Assembly (NCBI GenBank): GCA_022747635.1
Contig: JAKTNV010000074.1
Location: 1,125,001 to 1,189,000 of the forward strand
Direction of reading: 5' to 3'
DNA: 64,000 nt
DNA from: Hetaerina americana
Taxonomy: Eukaryota; Arthropoda; Insecta; Odonata; Calopterygidae
Shown one piece after another: positions 23,531 through 35,951 of the stretch. Within the stretch, counting starts at the first letter, position 1, and every line of letters begins with the position of its first letter. The notes under the pieces were generated by a model that was not told the DNA's origin, searched no databases, and worked only from the letters and a program-made list of their open reading frames with translations. Made by a program: the position numbers and the translations under genes.

Positions 23531-26500
23531 AAAAAATTCCCAGATTTAAAACTCTTCATCATCAAGCAAATCACAACCATCAACAGCCATCAAGTTTTTT
23601 AAGAGTAAGGTTAACTTAACAGCTTAACACATTGCATTTAGACCAAATACGTGCGAAATTCTCACACTATGACGGTAAAAGAAGCAATTCCTTTTCTATT
23701 GTAGAGGAAAATTTCCCTAAAACCTTTTTCAGCTTGAACATAACTGAAGAGTGACTAAGGATTTCCATTGGCAACATAAGCGCCAAACCGGTACCCTAAA
23801 ATCTGTAGAGCAGCCCTCCAGCCACCCTACTCACTGGAAGCCCATCTTTCTTTACTCCAGGTGTATTCTCTATAATGTACTGGTGTACCAGACAGGGTAC
23901 ACGCCGGATTATTTCATTAAGGCTCTTCAAGTATAGTGAATCTTTACATTATCCCGCCCAGCACATGCTGTATGACTGAATAATTTGTCAACATGAGTAA
24001 GTTAACTCGATACTTATGAAATACAGCTGCACCGTCGATTGATGCCGAAAAACAGTGGCGTTAGCTCGTTAAATCGTTTATTTAGAATTTTAAAACATTG
24101 GAATTCAGGTTATCTGAATGCTAAACTCATCTTTGGTATAAAAAAATATATTGAGTGATGAAACAAAGCATTTTCATCATTCTTCTTCACATGATTTTTT
24201 CAAGTTTCAATGATGATTGTCTAAATCTGGAGTGTGTACCCATCTTCGCATGGATATTTTATTTCGGGATTCAATCGAAAAAAGCAAAGTGCTCTTTACT
24301 TCGGTGCCGAATCCATTAAACCCACTGTATTGCAGTCTCCCTGAGCATATTTTTACATGCATATACCATCGATTTTCCATATCCTAGAGTTATTTATGTA
24401 AACCTGTCACTATGATTCTTTTCTCTTTGCTTGGTCTATATAGATCTTCTGTATTATCCCTATACGAGTGTAAGATTATGGGTGGAGCTTATGGAGTGTA
24501 CTCTTACCCATATTTCAATCAACTATGTTTATCCCTCCTCTACTCAAAAGATTCAAGCTGATAGCTATCCTTCGCCATTCCATACCTGTCATCGACACAG
24601 CAAGGCGCTCTTTATAAAAATTCAAGATAACAAACGAATACCCCTTGTTAAGACGACATCGGCCTCCATTTATTTTTCAATATTGCGATTTTCTTGGAAG
24701 AACGGAATTTGAGACGGTACCTAGAAATGCTAAGCAAACACTTACGAAGTTTCTTCTAGTTTATTTTGGTGTTTGCCTTTCATCCTGTTCGAGGTTCGCA
24801 TGAATCCCGGGTTCGACTGACGCTTAGCAAACACATTTTGCCTTATATTAAATTTTCCACTCCATCAATAAATACGGAAGTGTATCTTACACATTATTAG
24901 CCATGAAAATAACTTTTAATCCTAAGGCAATATATGCTGTCAATAAATTTCATATCCCTCAGCTAGCTCAACTGTTTCTTCGTAAAATTATTAATCATAA
25001 AAAAAGATGAAACAACGTATACAATTTTTTAGAGAATGCTGATTACATCAATTGACTTGAAAATATTATAATATAGAAGAGAAAAATACTCATTACTTAA
25101 GAAGGTTACATGAGTGAAAAATTTGCTATTTGGTTTATTCATCCGAAATTAACATTTTCTTTTGAATCACTTTCAACTCATTTGTTTTCTGATGGAATAG
25201 TATGTACTGTGTTTTTGCCCGACCAATGAAGCTCAAATACGCGATAAAGCCTTATGGTGAACTCTCTCTGGCAGTTGAACTTTCAAAATGAGTGCATATT
25301 ATAAAAATTTGTAACACTTGACGGTAATATCCACCATTAATTGCTCTTAAATTTTGTGAGATGAATACAAATAGAATTATTTCTACTGTCAAGTAGATAT
25401 ATTTTTATGCCCTGGATATATTTTGTTTTTTATAAGTCATTCTACATTGGTGATGAGCATCGAGTTCTTTCCTATGCTTTGCGAAACTAATACAACTAAA
25501 TTTTATCTAATGTTTTACGTATGAATTTTTCGAACGGAAGTGACATTTAAATTAAGATATTCACTGCATTAAAGGAAGGTTTACTGGGAACCTCAAATTC
25601 GACACCACTATACTTAAAGAGGATGTGAATATGGCTTCAAATATCTTCAAGAAAATCGATCATCCTTGAAGTAAATAGTATACCTACGGTCATGAGTTAA
25701 GACGATTATACATGTTTACAGGTTTTACATTTTTCACGATCTCATACAGGTCTCTCATCAGCAAAAAAAGTCGAAAATAACAGTGTACGCTTTTTTACTG
25801 ATCCTCCTATATTCCTAGATCGGACATTAACCATATTTTCCAAATGCTGAAATACTTCCGAAATATCTATATTTTAATCATTTCCCCAAGGGATTTTGAC
25901 TAAAAATAACTTACGCATTTTACATACCAAGCACTCGAATATCTTTGGTGTTCAAATTCTTAACATTTGACGAACAATCAAATCAAGAATATTTGAACAT
26001 GATTTAGATATCTTGGTATTGATAGAGTTTTATCATTTTAATTTAACGGGAAGAACATTTAATATTCCAGCAGGGTGTCAGTCGATTGAAAATTATTTCA
26101 CAAAAGTGGAATTATACATGATAAAAGTACTGTGTTCCACCAAAAAAAGTCCCACTATTTTTGCGTCTACCTGACTGTTTGTGCCAAAGGGCGAAATAAT
26201 GCCTCTGGAAACTTCAGGAAATTTGAATCACGCAGTTAAACGGTGTTACAGTTCATGCACAGCTTCTATCACTATTTCTTGTTAATAAATAGCATAATCA
26301 TAAGAAAAAATAGTTATATGCTCAGAAAATCATAGAAGCAGGAAATCTGACAAATAAAGTAAGAATATTTCACCAAAGTAAATAGCGCGAAAAACAACCT
26401 GGATATATCTAAAATAAAAAATTATTCTACAAAATAACAGAGTCGATTCTTTAGATACCAGCTAGTAATTAAAACATAAAATTATTTGCTGGCATGCACC

Positions 26501-29500
26501 GTTAACAATTAGATCTTTTTATATAGATTTTAGGAACGTCTCTTACATTATGCCATCCTTTTCTCACATACTTTATAATTTAGGGTACTAATTTCCTCGA
26601 GTATCAATTTGCAACTAATTATTCACACCGAATTTTACCTTTATTTGAAACCATATGAATCAACTGTGTGTCCAAATTGCTTACGAACCATTTAGCTATT
26701 TTTTTCGAATTGTACCTCCTGACTCTCTTCTTTGAATTGACTCCTCTGACTCTCTTCTTTGTTCTCTACATTTTCACCTCATCTGTTCAATTACTTAAGT
26801 ATCCGCAATTAGCACATTTAAAGTAAATTTGACTACACTTGTGAAATTTACGCTATGACAAACACCACGGGAGGGTAAAGATGAGGCAGAGAAAAAAATT
26901 GAACTTCAATCGCTCAAGTCATTAGAAATTTCATGTGTTAACACAGTCTATTAACATGGACCGGATACTTTTACTTACGGACCCCACTGGGAAAAATTAA
27001 GATGCTCGGGTAATTTGCTTCAGAGGGAGACGGAAATAATTTATTGTTTTAGCAAAAAACACGGTTTGATTGTAGAGAGTGGAATATGATCTGAAATCTT
27101 TCAAGGGACTCGGAAATGCTCACAGCAAATCGAAAGAGAGTCAGACAGGATTGGCAATTATCGGAAAAAGGAAGGGTACGCCTAAAAATATGCTCATAAC
27201 AGGAAGTAGCTGATCGGGAGGAGGAAATATGGTTTGCAATAGCTATGTGAAATTCTTGATGAGAAGCGCGAAAATCATTGGCTTGGAAGGAGGAAGTGAA
27301 TGGGATCACAGGAAAACTTGAGCTATAAACTGTTGAAGTTTAAATGATATTGGAATTAAACCACCCCCAGGTCATTAGAATCCTTGATCAGAATTTTATG
27401 ACGAAGGAGGGAATTAAACATCAAATGTTGAAACAGGTAAGTGAACTGCGCAATGAGGACGTTATAGAATACAGATTGTATATTCGCTGCAAAGGAAATC
27501 ATAACGTATACAATATACATTAAATATTTTTTCATTGAATGAATTCAATAAACAATAGCACAAGATTTAATTCAAAAATGAATTTATACAACATTTTGCG
27601 ATGAATTATGTTTCCGGCATGACAAAAAGAGGCCGAAGTTCGTATCCCATTTTTTAAGATAACACATCCTTTTATGCAAAGAAACTATTTGATGAAGAAA
27701 TTTTACGAACGCATCATTGGCAGAAGACATTTTACTTTCAATTTTGTTATACTGGCTTTAAAATTGTCTTCGCTGAACTATAATCAAATAGCGATTCATC
27801 TTTCATCTTCACACGTAACTATAATATATTGGTCAAAGCGATACATTCGCACACGAACTTCTTTTATTTTACGTTTGCACAACTCTTAACACAACAAATT
27901 CTTCATTTAACAGTCCACTCATATAGAACCCTCCGGCTAAAAAATAATCAAAGGAAATATTTTTCTCTTGATTTGTACATCTTAATACGTCGAAAATTTT
28001 CATTCTAGCACAAAGGTTCATAATATCGTCATGTAAGGGGATTGATTGCTGACAATGATTATTAGTACTCCCGACGGCAAAATGAGAGCAAAATGAGGAT
28101 CTGGCATAAAATCTCAGTCGAATAATATGATTTTATAAAAAGCGAATCCCTCTCGTTTTGGCGCAAACGGAAGCACGAAGAAATATCTATAAAAGAGGAA
28201 ATGGAATTAGACGGAGGCCAAATGGTAGAAATATTATTTCAGAAAATCAAATTGATTCCCCGCCTTAAGGAATTATCTTGGAAATGAAAGAATATTTTCT
28301 TTGGAAAAAAACTGATTTAACTTTAAGTGTGCTAAATAAAACTAATGATGATCAAGAGCATTAGAGGGACATGATATTTTAGCAGAAAAATCATCAAGAA
28401 GATGTATATTTGAAGATTCCTAATGTGCAAAGGGTATACTCGTTATGCGACAGAAGTTGATTGATTGTTTATATGATCACAAATCGCTAGATTGAGGAAC
28501 ATACTTGAACACCTGTTGGCCATAGACTTAAAATATAATACACTTTCAAAAAAGAAAGAATGTGGTAATATGTGTGCCTGTTTAATGAGCCGTTTAAAAA
28601 ACCAAAATTAAGATAACTATTACCCTTGACCTTCCAGCTCCAACAAGAATGAAAACATGTTTAAATAGACTATACGTATGCCTTATGGAATTAATTTTAG
28701 GATATTCTAAGCATTTTTAGGCCAAAATAATAATAAAATATGTGAAGTTAAAATAATCCTTTGATTTAATTGTTAATAGACCAACAAAACAGACCTTAGT
28801 GGTGTAGAAATATTTACCATAAACGGGGCAAAGTAAATCCTTCTGTAATGTGTCACGCCCATTAATTGATGTATTAATTGCTGAAGCTAAATTGTCACAA
28901 TCTTATAAAATTTCTATCAGAATCGCAAAATAAGGAATAATGTTATTGTTTAGGGTGATCTTGATTCGGACAACTTGGTAGAAATCGTTCATGAAGCCTT
29001 CAGAAGTGGAAGCAGAAAAGATGGAGAAAGGTGAAAGGGGGGTTCTTTCGAAACGAGCGAAGGAACGAAAGAACGCGGTGGCGTGGATGGAGTTTGGGAG
29101 CGAGTTACAAAACATAGATGGCGGTCACGTCTGGGAGGAAATACGACGACTGATGGATGAAATGCGATTTAGAATTGAGGGCTGAACAGACGAAGGCTGA
29201 AGATGGGGTTATCATTGCACGGCATCCGAGCACAATCGAAAATCACAGCAGCATCGCATTAAAGGGATCGTAAAAGGGACTAGGGCGTCCCAAACAAAGA
29301 GCACAAACAAACGCCATGGAAGTTTAAACTTTTTTGGTGAAACGAAGCCCAAAGAAAATGATAGCAGTTGGATCCCCATTTGGTGATGGGCAGGTTACGG
29401 ATAGTTTGCCAACAGTGTGGAAGGGATTGCGGTTCTTATCCTTCTTTACGGTAGAAACAAACGGGGATTGGTTTCCAGAACTTTTGTAATGCACTTTTAC

Positions 29501-30598
29501 GACTGGGGAAAAGTTTTCCCGGGGAATAGTTATCGATGACATCCGGATCTTGGGTGTTGATACAATGATTAATGTCACTTACTCCTAGATATATGCTATT
29601 AATATTCATATCTCTGCATATTCTCCATTATATACTTTTTTAAACTTTCAAATGAATGATTGTATCAAGTTGCACGGTTAGTTAACAATTTTTTATAATA
29701 CCAAAATAAAAGTGAATAAATTATATCAATGATTAAGAGACTTTCTTCATTCAGAGTGTGATGAATATTAATAAATCAACACAGGTAATGCGTTAAAGTG
29801 AAAAGGCTGTTACTCTACATACGTTTACAGTTTCATGGAATGATTAAATAGGTTATTTTATCAGTAACTTTAGGCTTTTATAATACATCGTTATATTTTA
29901 CGAAATTTTCAAACATATGATAGAAGAAATTTTCATATTTCAGTACGTTATCTTGGTTTTACACAATTTATTCTAGAACAAATCAAATTTATAATGTTTG
30001 ATATTTAAATGTAGGAAAAATGTGACGCATATTTTAACCATTACATATTTACACAAAGGATTACTATAGAAGACGTTAAAGTCAACTGTATTTCAAGTAC
30101 ATCAAGTTAAATTTAATATTGAATGAACTACCAATAAATGCACTGACTTCAAGATTAGGATAAATTTTAATGCAAATGACTCTTGCACGAAGAAATAAAA
30201 ACAGCGGAATTTTCCTGCAACTAGATTATTGCACATTTCATGCTATAAATTACAATTCATCTTAGTACAAGTGGGAGAACAAGAACTTTTGGAATAATTA
30301 GGAACACAAAGAGAAATCGTACTCTCCACAGAAGAGGTAAATTATTTAAAAGTCAACATTTAAGATTTGGGGTAATATAGGATGGTGAGACTTCAGCAAT
30401 TGAATTAAGAAGACGGGTAGTTGAGAATATGCAGTAAACGATATGTATAAAGTCAATAAAATTTAATTTCTGGAGGATTTTTTTATCACTTACAATACCA
30501 TTTTTTAGCATCTAGGGTCCAAATGGTACCTAGTCAAAGTAAGAGATTTTCATCTTTGTTTTGACTAAGGTTTCAGTATGAGTTCACTTTCAGGAGAC
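23531..30598. other. 7 kb of AT-rich DNA without recognised genes or repeats
   Basis: Open frames are few and short. A small direct duplication (CTGACTCTCTTCTTTG, twice at 26719-26762) and a slightly GC-richer stretch at 28930-29330 stand out. The latter has a 64-codon open frame (28991-29185) rich in E, R and K with no family motif. Near 24790-24830 a GGGTTCGACT resembles a Pol III B box but has no partner A box. This may be intron or intergenic DNA of a host gene lying outside the window. Confidence 0.4.
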
Positions 30599-30618
30599 AT
30601 TTGGAAAATTTTCCAAAT
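30599..30618. other. 20-bp perfect palindrome
   Basis: ATTTGGAAAATTTTCCAAAT equals its own reverse complement. It lies just before the third GC-rich island. A protein-binding site is possible, but chance occurrence in AT-rich DNA cannot be excluded. Confidence 0.6.
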
Positions 30619-30649
30619 AATAGTCCTCGCCCTAAAAACATTATTTCAC

Positions 30650-31500
30650 ACCCAACACGGGGGGCAAGCGTAAGAGCCGACCAGATCCAGGGAAGTTAGC
30701 CCTTCACGTGACGAGAAAGGAGGCGGGGAAGATTAATGAGCGTACGTTGCCAAAAAGTGACCATTTTTCATCTCCCCATCTTATGGAGTGAGGCCGTATT
30801 ACGAAATCCAGACTACATTAGCCGACCAAAGAGTTCCGACGGATTTTTGCGGCGGAGGGGCGGACGGAAAGGGGAAGAAGAGATTTCCCTCACCAAAGCA
30901 CACGCTCTCATCTCAATTTTCCCCTCAGCATTTCGCCCTCGTCCTCTTCTCGTTGTCGTGGATTTCTGAAATTGGACAGCGAATGGATTCGCGAGGGATT
31001 GCGGGGAATATCGAGGGAGAGTTAGTGAGGGGGAGTGGAGCCGGGGTGGAGAGGGCTCCCTTCCCTGCTCCCGCTACTTTCTTTTCACGGAAGGAGGGAG
31101 GGAAAAACTGAGCAAGAGGCAAAAAAAATTGACTGAATACTGAAAAAAAGAAAGAAAGAAACGAGAGGTGGGTATCACGCCAATGTGGAGTGAGTGGTAG
31201 GTGAAGCGCTCCAGCGGCGAATGGTAGAACCTCGAAGCATCCAAGATTGACGGGTTGCCTAACTCCGCAGGATAACCATCAGGCGTTTTCAAGGATAATA
31301 TATACTATACTTCCAGGTGGCCCCAGTCAGATGTTCTCTCCCCTGCCCCTCCCCCTCTTCCCGGTGACTGTTTCGCCTTCCTTAACTCTCCCTATTGCTC
31401 TCTCTCCCTCACTCTCTCTTTATCCTCCCCTTCCCTACCCCTCACCCCTCCTCTTGCCTTCTCCTATTTCCCTCTCTTATGCATGATATCCAACCTTTCG
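30650..31500. other. Third GC-rich purine-to-pyrimidine switch island
   Basis: The + strand is GC-richer from about 30650. It is purine-rich at 30990-31230 (GGGAGAGTTAGTGAGGGGGA type text) and pyrimidine-rich at 31315-31480 (CCCTCTTCC and CTCTCTCCC type text). Overlapping open frames on both strands (30788-31111 plus, 31074-31292 minus, 31395-31742 plus) follow the bias and carry no family motif. Confidence 0.45.
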
Positions 31501-32805
31501 CATCCGGCCTACGCCAAAGAAAAGCCTTCCAGTTAAAGGGCGGCACATCCGCCCCCAGGCTATCCTTAATTCAAGACTTCCATCCAAAAAGGACCTCCGC
31601 AAACCTCCCCCGTCCCCTTTCCGTGCTTTATACACCCTGGGAAACGGTAGGCGAGGAGTACTTACAAGGCAGTTTCGGTGTGGATAAATGGCTTTCAGTT
31701 GGGACCAAAATTCTAAGATTATGCTCGAGTATAAACGCTTAATGCCCCCATATTTTTCCCTGGGTGGAGTTTTGCATGTGGAAGGTGTATTAAATAGGGT
31801 GCCTCAGGAACCTGCTCATATTGTGTGAATTTTCAATCGCGTCATTTTTATGTAAAAGGATTTTTTTCGGGAGCCATGAGAGCTACTGTCTGCGTGCCTT
31901 TATATCTCTACTACATTTAAAGGCTGCTAATAGTGATTCCATTTGCAGGATTTATGACAATGAATTTTACAATATCAGCATTACCCCTCAAAGGAGGTCA
32001 TTTGTGCTTAATCTACAAAATAAGCTTTCAACGCAGTGGTCCAAGTGGTCATAAATAAAAAACGAGGGATACATCGAAAGAAAAAAAATCACATATATGC
32101 GTGAATACGTTATTGTGAGTTTGTGAGCTCCCTAGCTAGCAGTCATCGATGAGTTAAAAGATGAAATTTCATTGATTATACCAACTATAAATTGCCCTAA
32201 GCCTTAAAATAAGCTTAAGCAATTTATTTTATTGAAATAATGAAATTTGCGGGGGAAATATGATTTTCTTCTAAATATACCAATTCAATCAATGTTTGCA
32301 ACTTACTGTAAATGACAATTGCAATGACACGTACAAAAATTTCTAACAAATCAAGACCCAAATGAGTATGTGAAGTAGTTTCTAAGGACATAATCGAAGA
32401 GCTAGTTAAACATAACTTATGGATATACGTAGTCACACGGCGTACAATAGCTTAATTTCGCCTATAGACAATTTAAAAGAAATATTATAACACTGCCTAT
32501 TATAAATCGGCCTGGTTACTATGATTAAAAATGAAACAACTCGACGGCATCGGCTATATAAAATTTGCTACTAATTGGAAATAAAGTTGTCATTAAAACG
32601 GAAGTATCATATATTAAGATTGCATTACCACCCTTAGATACGGAGAAGTTCCTAATGACTTGAATCGGATATATATTTACCTTCCCTCCCTTTTACGTTT
32701 ATAAATTATGGTTCTTTAAATTAAGGACATAAGTATTATGAGTTTCAACGAAAAACACGTAAAAAAACCTCTCTATATTTGCAGAATCATTTTTTAATCA
32801 AAATT
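31501..32805. other. No recognised feature
   Basis: Composition returns to AT-rich. Open frames of up to 115 codons (31395-31742) show no conserved motif. Confidence 0.35.
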
Positions 32806-32910
32806 TCTGGAAATATTTCACTGAAAATCATATCAATTCCTGGCCAAATTACTGAAAAAATTATATCAACTGCTGAACAAATTTTACTAAATATTATACA
32901 AATAATTCTT
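32806..32910. repeat. Degenerate tandem repeat, about 3 units of 35 bp
   Basis: The motif CAAATTACTGAAAA-ATTATATCAA recurs with variation three times (around 32808, 32842 and 32877). The minus-strand translation shows a repeating IIFS-I pattern. It is a short, eroded minisatellite. Confidence 0.45.
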
Positions 32911-33325
32911 AGAAATGGATGAGTTTCAAGTTTTCTCACTTTGTGGAAACTATATTCGTATTTATTAATTTTCAAAGTACATGCTTTCAAAATTAATTTT
33001 CCAATATTTCCTGAATCATCTTTGGACCCTTTGTGCCTGTCAACCCCACCTTTTGCTCTACTATTGGACTTCAACAGTGAATCAACTCCAGATTGTAGAG
33101 GCATTAATTAAAAAATCTGAAATTTCGACTGGATCACTAATAAGATCTGCTTTTTTCGTATTTCCTGTGTTATGTAAATTTTACGCCTACGTAATATTTA
33201 TTTTATACCTTGAAGCACTTCATTCTAACTGCCGTGTGGGCACATATTCATTGATGTTAGGCAACCTTACCTAGGCCCCTTATAATGTGTTAGTCAGACA
33301 TTTACTGTACAACTGGATGAGTCAA

Positions 33326-33392
<67 letters not shown>
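33326..33392. repeat. (TA)n microsatellite
   Basis: About 65 bases of alternating T and A with two short AAA interruptions, followed by CACACATACATG. Open frames of alternating Y and I in this stretch are artefacts. Confidence 0.95.
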
Positions 33393-33489
33393 CACACATA
33401 CATGATACACATGTATCATATTTATATTCAAATCATGTCCTATTCTGTTTGGAAAGGATTCGGAACTAAAGTACGATATTTTGTTCAAA

Positions 33490-34000
33490 CATTAAAATCG
33501 GCGGACAATATAGGAGTGATAATTACAGAGTAATATTCAGCGGAGTAGAAGAGACCCGTGACGTGGTGGTATTAGTTTAACAAAAGACATATAGATCAAG
33601 AGCCGCAAACACAAAGCAGGTGAGTTATAAAGTATCATTAATAGAGATAAAAGCATACCGACGTTAGGTCTGCATAGCGACCAGAAATCATAGGGAGGAA
33701 GATGTAGAAATTATCATTAGACACTATATTCAATCAGTGGATGTTTGCGTATATTCTTGGGAGGAAATGATTACAATAGGAGGTTGAATTGAAGCAGCAA
33801 TCGTTGGGGGAGATAAGAGAAAGGCAGGATATTGTGGTCTAGACGTAAGGAATGGCTGTGAGGAGAAAACTATAGTTGTGTCAAAAGGGATCACTTAATT
33901 ATAACTAACGTTCAATTAAAACAACGAAATAGACGCAGGCATTCGTGTGAGACATTAGTAGAATCAGTTAAGCTATTCTATGGTCGGGAATAGTTTTAGG
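33490..34000 (+). mobile_element. LINE endonuclease-domain fragment
   Basis: The translation around 33820-33960 reads AGYCGLDVRNGCEEKTIV, then after a frameshift DHLIITNVQLKQRNRRRHS. This matches the end of the AP-endonuclease domain of LINE ORF2, where GLG-RNERGERLVDFC is followed by NLIITNTLFKQ and a basic run before the WTSPDG motif. Here the sequence decays before WTSPDG. Upstream, SDNYRVIFSGVEETRDVVV (33515-33570) could be the earlier part of the same domain, but this is weak. The fragment is dead. Confidence 0.5.
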
Positions 34001-34331
34001 AAGAGAGTCGTCAAATCTTAGTTATCAAAGAGCTGAAGCAAGTTCATACGATAATTTACTCTTCATAAAACATTACATATAATTTATGGTGAAAAGGGAC
34101 AAATCCGATGAGAAAATGGCTTTAGTAATAGAAAATAATTTAGTACTAAAATATATTACAGAACATTCTGTGGAAGGACAGGAGTTACGTAGGAAAAGAT
34201 CTTGGTTGAAATACCTTCATACTTAACAGAGTAACCACACCTGACAATCCGGTCGCTGTGGGAAACTTAAGTACTGTGGCAACAAAGCTGGTGCTATTCC
34301 TCTATTACAAGTACATGAATACCATTTATAA

Positions 34332-34941
34332 GATTTATCGTCATTTATCAATCACGAGCTATTGTATTAATTGAATATACAATTATTTTTATACTTACAT
34401 AATTGATCGCATTTATGATACAAAGAGACATTAGTTATCTGCATTGGCCGTTCTTAACTTTCCTCAAATCGGTATACCAAAAATGTAAAAGAATAATTAG
34501 AAATAATATAGGTTGATTACAGAAACAAGCTGTGCTCACAAAAGAAGCGATAACTGAGGATTGTTTGATAATATTAAAAAGTAAAAATGAACAAATCAAT
34601 TCCTCTCGATTTCATTTCGACAGCAACATAACACGTTAAAATGCACCGCAGTATTGAACAGTATATTAAATTTTTGGATTAAGGTAATTTGTGCTTGTAA
34701 AATCCTTTCCGATTAGGAGAGAAAAACCTGGATTAAGGAAGGGGGCGTAATCGAATGAAGGACGAAAGATTTTGAAAGGAAATGAAATAAAGCGTACTGG
34801 AGGTGGGTTTTCACCAGCTCTAGCAACACAGAGGAAGGGAACGGGTATCTTACCATGGGGTGACTATCCCACTGCGCTTAAAATCGCTTCTACGGCGAAA
34901 AATAGAACTAATAACATACGGAAATAAGTATTTATTTAAGG
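34332..34941 (+). repeat. 610-bp segmental duplication, upstream copy
   Basis: This block is repeated almost perfectly at 38350-38960. By eye the copies differ by a single inserted C (CGCTTCTACGG here, CGCTTCCTACGG there). The sequence is AT-rich, has no recognised transposon ends and encodes nothing recognisable. The copy here sits in unique flanks without duplicated borders, so it is probably the source. Confidence 0.95.
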
Positions 34942-35110
34942 AGAATGAGACAGAAAGGGGGAAAGGGCCTGACCGTTTTTGTGGAACGTGAATCCATCCA
35001 AGGCGGGGGACGGCAAAAAATAGCAGTCGTGGAAACTGGAAAATCACTCACCTGGAATGAAGAAGAGAGAAAAATTGAAATGGAAAACTTAAATGAGTAA
35101 ACAAAGTGAG

Positions 35111-35113
<3 letters not shown>

Positions 35114-35190
<77 letters not shown>
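35114..35190. repeat. (TA)n microsatellite
   Basis: Seventy-seven bases of uninterrupted TA, ending 8 bases before a mariner. Mariners insert at TA dinucleotides, so a TA array is a natural landing site. Alternatively, the array expanded from the target. Confidence 0.95.
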
Positions 35191-35194
<4 letters not shown>

Positions 35195-35198
35195 CATA

Positions 35199-35951
35199 CG
35201 AGGGTCATCCGGAAGGTAGTACCCGTTCGTGCCGCATGAAGTGCTGACGACGCGAGTAGCCGCTGGACGAGGTCAGATAGCTTCAGTGGCTTGTCTGCCT
35301 TCTCTGAGCCAAGTTGCGTGACGCTAGCATTGCCTGTGTTGTTTCTGTGATTGTTTACAATGTTTAAAAAAATTGAGAACGCCGCCAGTTGTGAAGTGAG
35401 GGCAGTGATTAAATTCCTCAATGCAAGAAACGTTCGCCCATGTGATATTCATCGCCAATTAAAGGAGGTGTATGGAGACAATGTAATGGACGAGTCGTCT
35501 GTTCGGCGGTGGTGTCGCAACTTCAACATTGGGAGGGGGAACACACACGACGATGAGCGTTCGGAGAGACCGTCTGTCATTACAGACCAACTGGTGAGCT
35601 CAGTTGACGAATTCGTGAGGAACGATCGGCGCGTCACAATTGATGACATCTGTGAGCATTTTCCCAATGTTTCTCGAACAATTGTTCATGAAATTGTTAA
35701 ACACCATCTGCATTATGCAAAAATTTGTGCAAGATGGGTCCCTCGCGTATCTCAATGAGCTGGCGGCGAAGGACTATGCAGCAGGAATACAGAAACTTGT
35801 CACACGTTATGACAAATGCCTTAATTTGCTTGGAGATTATGTTGAGAAGTAGTTTAAAGTATCCTCTTTCAAATAAAATTTTTTATGTTTGTTAATATTT
35901 ACTTTTGTGTCTTTATTTCACGAACGGGTACTACTTTCCGGATGACCCTCG
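35199..35951 (+). mobile_element. Internally deleted mariner with 31-bp terminal inverted repeats
   Basis: The first 31 bases (35199-35229, beginning CGAGGGTCATCCGG) and the reverse complement of the last 31 (35921-35951) differ at one position. A TA precedes the left end, as mariner target duplications require. The right flank reads GA, so the second TA has mutated or been lost. The element is 753 bp against about 1.3 kb for a full mariner. It holds a single transposase reading frame broken by an internal deletion. Near-identical ends suggest it moved fairly recently, presumably by a full-length relative's enzyme. Confidence 0.9.
35360..35852 (+). pseudogene. Mariner transposase, catalytic domain deleted
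   Basis: An ATG at 35360 opens a clean 132-codon frame. It has the mariner N-terminal DNA-binding region: first HTH with VRAVIKFLNARN, DIHRQLKEVYG and VRRWCRNFNIGR; then GR/ERP linker DDERSERPSV; then the second HTH with RRVTIDDICEHFPNVSRTIVHEIV, ending KICARWVPR. At 35748 the sequence jumps to the extreme C-terminus in another frame (YAAGIQKLVTRYDKCLNLLGDYVEK, stop at 35850-35852). The whole DDD catalytic domain, roughly 180 residues, is missing. The frame stops at 35756-35758. If translated it would give a DNA-binding-only peptide. Confidence 0.88.

Noticed and set aside
24770..24850. A SINE head suggested by GGGTTCGACT
   Set aside because: No A box at the right spacing and no tRNA-like fold; a single short match is expected by chance.
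33287..33488. Open frames of alternating Tyr and Ile at TA arrays (also at 35.1, 48.2 and 55.5 kb)
   Set aside because: Direct translation of (TA)n microsatellites.
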